Assembly (NCBI GenBank): GCA_001275005.1
Contig: JWZX01000874.1
Location: 1 to 19,683 of the forward strand
Origin: Chrysochromulina tobinii
Lineage: Eukaryota > Haptophyta > Prymnesiales > Chrysochromulinaceae
Direction of reading: 5' to 3'
DNA: 19,683 nucleotides
Positions within the stretch are counted from its first letter, which is position 1, and the number at the start of each line of letters is the position of its first letter. The notes below the pieces were generated by a model, which was given only the letters and a program-made list of their open reading frames with translations, had not been told where the DNA came from and searched no databases. A program made the position numbers and the translations under genes. Below are positions 1 through 7,200 of the stretch, one piece after another.

Positions 1-2892
1 CCCCCTTGCCTCCACCACCCTCACCACCTCCACCATCGCCCCCCCGACCGCCCTCGCCTCCAGCCTCGCATGGGCAGGTGCTTGCCACTGCTTGCCACTG
101 CTTGCCTCTGATTGCCTCTGATTGCCTCTGATTGCCTCTGGTTGCCTCTGCTTGCCACTGATTGCCTCTGATTGCCTCTGATGGCCTCTGATGGCCTCTG
201 ATGGCCTCTGATTGCCACTGATTGCCACTGATTGCCACTGATTGCCATCTCAATCTCGGCCTCGCATGGACAGGTGCCGTTCCTTCTCACGGCCACACTC
301 ACACGCCTCCATCGTGCCTTCGCTGGTGCCGCCGCCACCAGCGCCAGCGCCAGCGCCAGCGCCAGCGCCAGCGCCAGCGCCAGCGGTGCGTTCGTCCCCG
401 GCGCTCTGCAGGGCACCAGCAATGCAAGCGCCTTGGCTCAGTACAACCTGACTCGTCGCATCCTCGGCGACCTCGCCGCCTCTGCCGCCGCCGCCAGTCC
501 AGACGTCTTCGCCGCCGCCGACGCCGCCGACCCCATTGAAGTGGATGGCACCGGCGTTCGCGTTCGCGCCGGAACGAGCATGACGGGCGCCGTGACGAGC
601 ACGCCGGGCGCCGTGCCGAGCGCTCTAAGCGCCGTGCCGAGCATGGTGGGCACAGCGGTGGCGTTCGATGGGTTTCGGCGCGGCGTCGCCGATACTTTGG
701 GCCTCAGGCTGCGCCGAGTCGTCAATCGCACTGTGCCCGGCCTTCAACTGGTTGATGTCGGTGCGATCTTGCACACGCCTCACGATGCTCCCCACGGCGC
801 TGCCGCGAATGCTCACCACGGCGCCCCGCCTCTCTCTTCCACACGACTCATGAGGCTCTGCGCTGCATGCGAGTGCTCATCACGGCGCCCGGGCGCTCCT
901 TTCCCGTGCGCGAGCGCTCACCACGGCGCCCTCGCTCCCGCCCACAGGCCCGTTTGGCGCCCCATTTGAACGGGTGCTCGTCCAGATTCGGCTGAGCTTA
1001 TCCGCCGAGGCCCGCACACAAGGCGCCGGTACGGCGCTTGGGGCGGTCGCAGCTTTGGTCGAGGGGTACGCCGGCCGGATCGGTGTGCCAGACTTGGAGC
1101 GGACATTTGTCTCTAATTGCCTCTAATTGCCTCCCTCATTAACGTCTCTGATCGCCTCGAATTGCCTCCCTCATCAGGTGCGGCCGATTTGGAGGCGACA
1201 CTGCAGGCGCACGGGCTTGGGGAGGGAACCGTCCTGATGACGTCACGCATCGTGGACACGGGCGCGATTGCGGACACGTGGCGGATGCATGCAAGCGGGC
1301 AGATGACGCACGCCGCTCCGCCGGTGGGAGGCACCGACGGCGAGATCGGGGCCAGATCGCTGAGCTCGCTCGGGCTCGTCGCCATCGTGATTGCATGCGT
1401 GGTCATCCCCATCCTCGCGCTCGCCTACGCCGACCGCGACCGTCTCCGGCGCCGTCTCGGGCGTCTCGGACGCCTCCTCTTGCCCCCTTCGCTCCTCCCC
1501 CCGTCACTCCTCCCCCCGTCGACGGGCCCCCAGACGCCCACCAAGGCGCCCGCCCGAGACGGCGCCGACGGAATGGGTTCGCCCACGGACCGCTCGAGCC
1601 CTGGGCGCCGTGCCGGGCGCGCGCCGTCGTGGGCCGTGGACGAGCCTGCGGAATGGGAGACGATCGGATCGACGATTGGGTCTGTCTTTAGCCCCGCTCA
1701 GACGCCGAGGCAGAGGGAGAGGCGAAGAGAGGAGCGCGCCGGGATGAGCTCTTTCATGCCAAGCGAGAGGGACCTGACAGCGCGTAGCAGCGCAACGGCC
1801 TCGCAATGCGCCTACTCGCACCGCCACGGCGCCTCGCCACAATCCAAGCCGACATCGCCACAAGCCAAGCCGACATCCCCATCGCTAAGGCCCAAGCCGA
1901 CATCGCCATCGCTAAGGACCAAACCGACATCGCCATCGCCCAAGGCAACGTGCGTACAGTCGGAAGCGCGGCCGCCACGGCCAGCGATGGCGTCGAAGCC
2001 GCCGCCGCAGCAGCAGCCATCGCCAGAGCATCAGCCATCAGTGGCAATCAGAGGCAATCAGTACCATCAGTACCATCAGTACCATCGCCCCCCATCGCCA
2101 GAGCATCAACCTCCACCTCCGCCACCTCCACCTCCACCGCCGCCGCCCCCGCCTCCACCGCCCCCGCCGCCGCCGCCACAGCCGGCCGCCACCGACCTTT
2201 GGCTCACCGCTACGGACGAAACCACCGGCGGCACCTACTACTACAAGCAACACAGCCGACTGGTGCAATGGGAACGGCCGATGGACTTGAACGCCGACCC
2301 GACAGCCGGACCACTACGCGCCGGGCTGAGCGCGCGCCGTACCGGGCACACTGACGGTACGTCCATGGGGCAGGGGCCTGCTGGCTCGTCAGTGGCAATC
2401 AGAGGCAATCAGAGGCAATCAGGGACGTCCATGGGGCAGGGGCCTGCTGGCTCGTCAGTGGCAATCAGAGGCAATCAGTCGCCATCAGAGGCACTCAGAG
2501 GGTCTCAGGGGCCTGCAGATTCGTCAATGGCAATCAGTGGCAATCAGAGGCAATCAGGGACGTCCATGGGGCAGGGGCCTGCAGATTCGTCAGTGGCCCA
2601 ACGGCTTCGACGACCATCGACAGAGGAGCGGCTTGCACTTCTGCGCGCCCGCAGGCGGCCAGCGGGCTCTGCTGAGGATACCCGACTCGAAGGGGGGTCC
2701 GGGGGCAAGCCCCCCGGGGGCAAGCCCCCCGGGGGGAAGCCCCCCCGGGGGGAAGCCCCCCAGGGGGAAGCCCCCCGGGGGGAAGCCCGAGGCCCCGCGC
2801 GATCGCAAGCGTGGCGAGGCGCCACCGACGACGCCGAACACGCGACCGTCACCATCTCAAATCAGCCCAGAGATACCGTCGTACCAAATTAG
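1..2892 (+). CDS. Membrane protein with SPPP/Ser-Ala ectodomain, one TM helix, polyproline tail and WW domain (5' partial)
   Basis: I do not recognise a named family. Exons by my reading: 1-77, 274-760, 948-1082, 1178-2356, 2558-2892; all junctions keep frame (phases 0, 1, 1, 1). Exon 1 is cut by the window edge and encodes Pro/Ser-rich sequence. Exon 2 has a Ser-Ala run from GCCAGC repeats, then a globular part (DGFRRGVADTLGLRLRRVV) continuing through exon 3 (FERVLVQIRLSLSAEAR); this could be a SEA-like ectodomain, which is a guess. A hydrophobic helix (GLVAIVIACVVIPILALAYA, about 1369-1431) followed by Arg-rich sequence suggests the rest is cytoplasmic: Lys-Pro-Thr-Ser-Pro repeats, about 24 prolines, then a WW domain at 2197-2280 with Trp at 2200 and 2269, the TYYY strand and the closing Pro. 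WW domains bind Pro-rich ligands, so self-binding to the tail is possible. The frame closes with TAG at 2890, but the true 3' end may lie further on. Confidence 0.6.
78..273 (+). repeat. Intron 1 of the WW gene: decamer array between exon-derived direct repeats
   Basis: The intron runs from GTGCTTGCC to GCATGGACAG. It is almost entirely a 10-bp tandem array (TTGCCTCTGA, TTGCCACTGA and variants, about 17 copies). A 19-nt segment spanning the donor (63-81) recurs at the acceptor (259-277) with one mismatch, so both ends carry the same CAGGTGC. Splicing at these ends joins a Pro-rich exon in phase 0 to exon 2. Confidence 0.75.
339..385 (+). repeat. GCCAGC hexanucleotide repeat encoding Ser-Ala
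   Basis: About eight copies of a 6-bp unit lie within exon 2 of the WW gene and encode an alternating Ser-Ala stretch. The unit is a multiple of three, so copy-number change would not break the frame. Confidence 0.85.
761..947 (+). other. Intron 2 of the WW gene, with GCTCACCACGGCGCC-like repeats
   Basis: Donor GTGCGATC and acceptor CCGCCCACAG, phase 1. Unlike its neighbours it has no TGAT decamers. It contains four diverged copies of GCTCACCACGGCGCC (near 786, 818, 875 and 916). Splicing joins QLVDV to GPFGAPFERVLVQIR and avoids the stop at 967. The acceptor region (CTCGCTCC..CCCACAG) resembles that of the last isopropylmalate isomerase intron. Confidence 0.6.
1083..1177 (+). other. Intron 3 of the WW gene, ending in the CCTCCCTCATCAG acceptor cassette
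   Basis: A 95-nt phase 1 intron from GTGTGCCAGAC to GCCTCCCTCATCAG. The 24 nt at the donor (1082-1105) and the 24 nt at the acceptor (1177-1200) match at about 18 positions, suggesting a diverged duplication. The interior has decamers and an extra partial cassette at 1129-1140. Splicing joins EGYAGRIG to AADLEATLQAHG. Confidence 0.7.
2094..2190 (+). repeat. Polyproline coding tract
   Basis: CCN-rich low-complexity DNA immediately before the WW domain encodes about 24 consecutive prolines. It follows an in-frame duplication of CCATCGCCAGAGCATCA (2017 and 2094), the two copies being separated by ATCAG decamers. It could serve as a WW or SH3 ligand or as a spacer. Confidence 0.75.
2357..2557 (+). 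repeat. In-frame intron-like triplication with reverse-oriented decamers
   Basis: The sequence starting GTACGTCCATGGGGCAGGGG at 2357 recurs at 2423 and 2558, with related GGGCCTGC segments between. The copies are separated by GGCAATCAGA decamers, the reverse complement of the usual TGATTGCC. As an intron it would run from GTACGT to AATCAG, 201 nt, phase 1. Because 201 is divisible by three and has no stop, retention would encode about 67 extra residues (repeats of SMGQGPAGSSVAIRGNQ). A shorter 66-nt intron ending at 2422 is also possible. Confidence 0.55.
2692..2790 (+). repeat. 15-bp GC hairpin array (GGGGGCAAGCCCCCC)
   Basis: Six copies of a 15-bp unit whose halves are self-complementary (GGGGGC / GCCCCC, loop AA). 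It is in frame with the WW exon and would encode Gly-Gly-Lys-Pro-Pro and Arg-Gly-Glu-Ala-Pro. An alternative is an intron from GTCCGG (2697) to CTCAAATCAG (2865), which would shift the frame into the PSYQIRAEA repeats that follow. I cannot choose between these. Confidence 0.8.
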
Positions 2893-2956
2893 GGCAGAGG
2901 CACCGTCGTACCAAATTAGGGCAGAGGCGCCATCGTACCAAATTAGGGCACGTGCC
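2873..2956 (+). repeat. 27-bp tandem repeat (nonapeptide PSYQIRAEA in one frame)
   Basis: Three copies of a 27-bp unit containing CGTCGTACCAAATTAGGGCA. One frame encodes PSYQIRAEA repeats and continues into LLDEMDVDSIVIGCRNHAAI. The WW-gene frame meets TAG in each unit. The units also offer AAATTAG acceptor-like sites. Confidence 0.75.
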
Positions 2957-3660
2957 TCAGCTGAGCCAGCCACGCCCCTCTGCCCGCGCGCATGCCTCCG
3001 CTTACTGGACGAAATGGACGTCGATTCGATTGTCATCGGCTGTCGCAATCATGCCGCAATCTCGGCAGGTAAGGCATCGTCGCCGCTGAGGCGTGCGAGC
3101 TCAGGTTCAACGACGGAGGCAACGGCGACGTCGCCTCCGAGATGCTCGACGTCGCCTCCGAGATGCTCGAGGCCGGACTCGACGAAATCGACGGAATCGA
3201 CGGAATCGAGGCCTCCGAGATGCTCGAGATCGGCCGCTGATCTCAGTGGCCATCAGCGGTCCTCAGTGGCCCTCCGTGGTCCTCAGCGGTCCTCCGCGGC
3301 AAGCTCGGCGCCCATCACGGCGCCTAGGCCGCGCTCAAGAGCAGATGCGCCGAGGCCTGAGGGCGGGCGAGGCGTTCCACTTGCAGTACCACTCAGCGCC
3401 CAACACAGCGCGCATCTCATCGGCGCTCTGACCTCCTCGGAGTCGAAGCTCTCGTCGGCTGATGTGCCGCTCGAGAGCGATCGTCGGCCGCCGCGCGGGG
3501 CGGCGACGCCGCTCGAGCGACCGCCGCCGCGGGCACGGCAGCACCACGGGCAGCATTTGCCCCCTCGAGCTCGATTGGGACCGCAATCCCCTCGAGCTCA
3601 ATTGGGAGTGCGAGAGACGGCCGTCGGGGATCTTCACAGCCACGGCCTGGAGGCGTGACG
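2893..3660 (+). other. Unresolved 3' region of the WW gene
   Basis: No single frame is convincing. The best coding-like pieces are LLDEMDVDSIVIGCRNHAAISA (about 2999-3068, ending at a GTAAGG donor) and, in the WW frame, a Ser-Glu-Met-Leu repeat segment (about 3091-3240, VASEMLDVASEMLEAGLDE) that ends in TGA. From 3240 to 3300 there is a 10-bp periodic stretch (TCCTCAGTGG, TCCTCAGCGG) like an intron. An open frame then reaches TGA at 3656 but is low-complexity. A duplicated CCCCTCGAGCTC-ATTGGGA lies near 3561 and 3590. Transcript evidence would be needed to close the gene. Confidence 0.35.
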
Positions 3661-4220
3661 TGCACAGTCACCTTGACGGGACGTGAAACGCATGTATAGA
3701 CGCGTAGGGATCCTAGGGAAAGGATTTTCAGACCGCAAGCGGTCTGAGGCAGTGCTGCTTTTACGATTTTTAGTGTCAAGTCGAGTCGACTAGTTTCTTA
3801 GATAGGCGGGCGCCGCAGATAGCCCAGTGCCCACCAGGAGACCAGGTAGGTTTTTGGAACCGTGCCCGTTCAGGACGATCGGGACGTCCACCGCTACCCG
3901 GTTACCCGGTTACCACGTGAATATACGTGACCGAGTTAAAGGGAGCTCGGAAGCTTAACCGCGTGCACTGGGGCGAGCACGGGCAGAGAGACGGACAGAC
4001 CGAAAGAACTCCTGCTGAATCCCAAAAACCCTAACGGACAAAAACACGCGCCTAGAGAAACGGTCAGACGTTTCAGAGCCGACTAGTGTACATATGAGGC
4101 TCGCTCACTGACGCGTCTTATATGGGGTCATGTAAGGTGTGTGTCTTCTGAGCGGGCAGTTCAAGTGCCGCGTGTGAACGTCAAATTGCCAACCAATCGG
4201 CCGACCGCGAAAGCGCGCCG
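3661..4220. promoter_or_regulatory. Intergenic region upstream of the J-domain gene
   Basis: No coding sequence is supported here, and base composition is less GC-rich than in the genes. Visible elements are a 20-nt inverted repeat (TCAGACCGC-AA-GCGGTCTGA, 3728-3747), repeated GGTTACC motifs near 3899-3915, and a TATA-like CTTATATGG at about 4118, roughly 100 bp before the start codon. A promoter role is inferred from position only. Confidence 0.35.
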
Positions 4221-7200
4221 ATGGCGCTCATCCAAGGACTGGGGCAGAGCATCGACCGCTCGCGCTTGATATCCGCGGACGACGCCTACAGGGTTCTTGA
4301 GTTGGACCGCGGTGCTTCACTCCATGCTATCCGAAGGGCGTACCTGCGCCAGATTCTTCGCCATCATCCCGATAAGGCGGGTGCATCAGCAGGAGACCCC
4401 GATGCAGTCACGTCCGCAGCGTCTCGTACGATTCGCATCAATATCGCGTACGAAATGTTGCAGAGCGACAAGATAGCCACGCGCGACAGAAGCCAGGCGG
4501 AGCGCGAGGCCGAGTACCAGGCAGAGATGGATGAAATGGAAGCCGAGCTCAAGAACCTCGACGCGAAAAGAGCGCAGCGCGAGCAAAAGGCCAGGGCGGA
4601 GTTTGCGGCGCGCCAGCAAAACAGGTTGAGCCAGCTCAGCATGGACGTGCGAGAGGCCCAACAGAAGCATAACCACAAGGCGCCGCCGGCGGTGCAGCTC
4701 TACTTCCCGTGCTCCACCAGGACGTTGTTCCTCAGAGTGAGGAATCTCAATAATCCGTCCGATCTGACGTCCAAGCTGCCGTACGTGATCGCGGATAGGC
4801 GCTCCAAGCTGGTGTACCATCCGGCCAAACGAGGTGGCACGTTCGGCCACGTGGTGCCCGAGCCAGCGCCCGCTGAGGAGGCCGCTCGCATCGTGTGGGA
4901 CCATCCGCAAGGTCCTCGTGACGCGTGGTCCTTGGAGATGGCGATCTCCCTTGATGAGGGTGATGACGACCATCGCCCGGCATCGGCGCATGAGCTGCAG
5001 CAGCGCTGCCTGTTCGTGCTGGCCAGCAAGTACGTGTCTGATGGCCACTGATGACCTCTGATAACCTCTCTGATGACCTCTGATGGCCTCTGATGACCTC
5101 TGAAGACCTATGATTACCTATGATGGCCTCCCTCATCAGGTACCCTCACAACTCGGCAATGATTACCCTTGACGGCAATGATTACCCTTGATGACCTATG
5201 ATTACCCTCACATCAGGTACCCTCACAACTCGGCCGTCAAGGGAAAGTTCGTCTGGGCTCCTTGGTACTTGGAGTACCCGGTTTACACACGGCCTCGACG
5301 GCTCGATCTGATGCTCAGCCGCGGTGCGTACGGCTTCTTGATGACCGCTGAACCGCTAGCTGCCATTGATTGCCACTGATAGCTAATGACTGCCATTAAC
5401 TGCCACTGATTGACACTGATTGCGACCGATGGCCACCGACTGGCACAGGCGTCTTCGGCAAGGAGCTCGGGCGGTTACGCGAGGAGGCCGAGGAGCAAGA
5501 GCAGCGAGCAAGGCGGCAGAAGGAGGAGGCGCAACTGTTGGAGAAACTCGAGCGCGAGAAGCAGGTGTACGAGAAGCGGCGCGCCCGTGACCACTGATGA
5601 CCTCCGATGACCACTGATTGCCTTCCTCATCAGGTGTACGAGAAGCGGCGCGCCCGGCTCGCCAGGTGTGCAACGCGCCCGCCGCAACGCGCCCACCGAT
5701 CCCACAGTGCTTCAGCGAGTATACTGATTGCGACTGATTGCGACTGATTGCGGCTGATTGATACTGTTTGCGACTGTTTGCGACTGATGGCCGCGCAGGT
5801 TTGCAAGGCATCAGCCGACGCAGGTTCGTTTCCTCGAGTACACTCCCGTCGGTCGTGGCTCAGTCGATGCGGATGAGACGGTGCGTGCCGCTCAGAAGGC
5901 CGAAGAAGGTCACAGATGACCTCTGATGACCTCTGATGGCCTCCCTCATCAGGTGCGTGCCGCTCAGAAGGCCAAGGCGGAGGCGATGGAGTTGCGGCTG
6001 CGGGAGCTGTGGGAGGCCGGGCAGGACGATGAGGAGCTCGGTAAGGCGCTGGTCCGGGTGCGCTGCGAGCTGTTCCATCGTGTGCAGGTGAGTGCTCCTG
6101 AGTGCCACTGATTGCCACTGATTGCCACTGATGACTTCTGAGGACCTCTGATGACCTCTAATTGGCACTGATTGCCACCACGCGCAGTGCACCGACGCGT
6201 TTTGGGAGCACCCAAAGCTGATGCGCGTCTCCTTCTACGACAAGTTCCTCGACTTGAGCCGTGTACTGAAGGGCAGTGCTCGCCAGGCACTCGCCGAGGC
6301 AGCGTCGGCCAAGAAGCAGAGGGCGCTGCAAGAGAGGCAGCAGCTGCTGGACGCACAGCCGGGCGCGAGAGCCTATGCAAAAGTGGCGATGCGAGCGGCC
6401 GCTCTGGCCATTCCCCTCGTCCAGGTGAACAAGGGCCAACGGGTGGTCGTGGCTGGACTGACCAACGAGATCGGCAAGACCATCAACGGCTCCTTTGCCC
6501 AGGTTATCCGCCCTTCACACCGCCCTTCGCACCGTCCTTCACACCAAGGGGTGACGAATTTGGAAGGCGGAGATGAGACGAGATCGTCGATGGCACTGAT
6601 CGAGCTCGATCCGCCGTCGTCGTTTCAAATCAGCGTGCCGCTCGCGTCGTTATATGATGCCTCCGAGGTCATCCGGATCGCATGTGCAGCAGCGCCGCTC
6701 CCAGCAGCACAGCCTGGGGTGGTCGGCCCCTCGAGTGCGCCCGAGCCGCCGGACGTGATCGATGCGGAGGATCATCAATTCTCATCAAGGCTCGTCAAGG
6801 CTCATCAAGGCTCATCAAGGCTCATCGCCGTGATCGATGTGGAGGATGACCCTTCAGTCGATACCGGCGACCCCAAACCCAAACGGCCACGCACCGAACG
6901 GCTCACGAACCCGGTCCGAAGCGCCGTGGTGGGCGACGACTCGGACGGGTTCGGCTCCAGCCTGGTTGGCTCCAGCGAGGATGAAGAGGCGATCCACTAC
7001 GCCGGCCAGGTGGCCCCGGCGACTTCGCGCCGCGCGAGATGGCTTGCTCGGCGCGAGGTGCGCGAGGCAGCGCTCGCGCTGATGGAGGAGGGGGCGTCCT
7101 CAGACGGTAGTGACGAATCTGACGAATCTGACGAGGTGGAGTGGCTCGAGCCGAGCAGCAAGGTGCTCGAGGCAGCGCTCCTGCGGAAAGGCCAGGGGTC

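Noticed and set aside
2692-2790. GC hairpins as bacterial-type terminators
   Set aside because: The region is within a eukaryotic gene, the hairpins are tandem, and no T-run follows.
3069-3104. 36-nt intron from GTAAGG to CTCAG in the WW gene 3' region
   Set aside because: Too short for the introns seen here (66 nt or more) and it does not connect the two coding-like frames.
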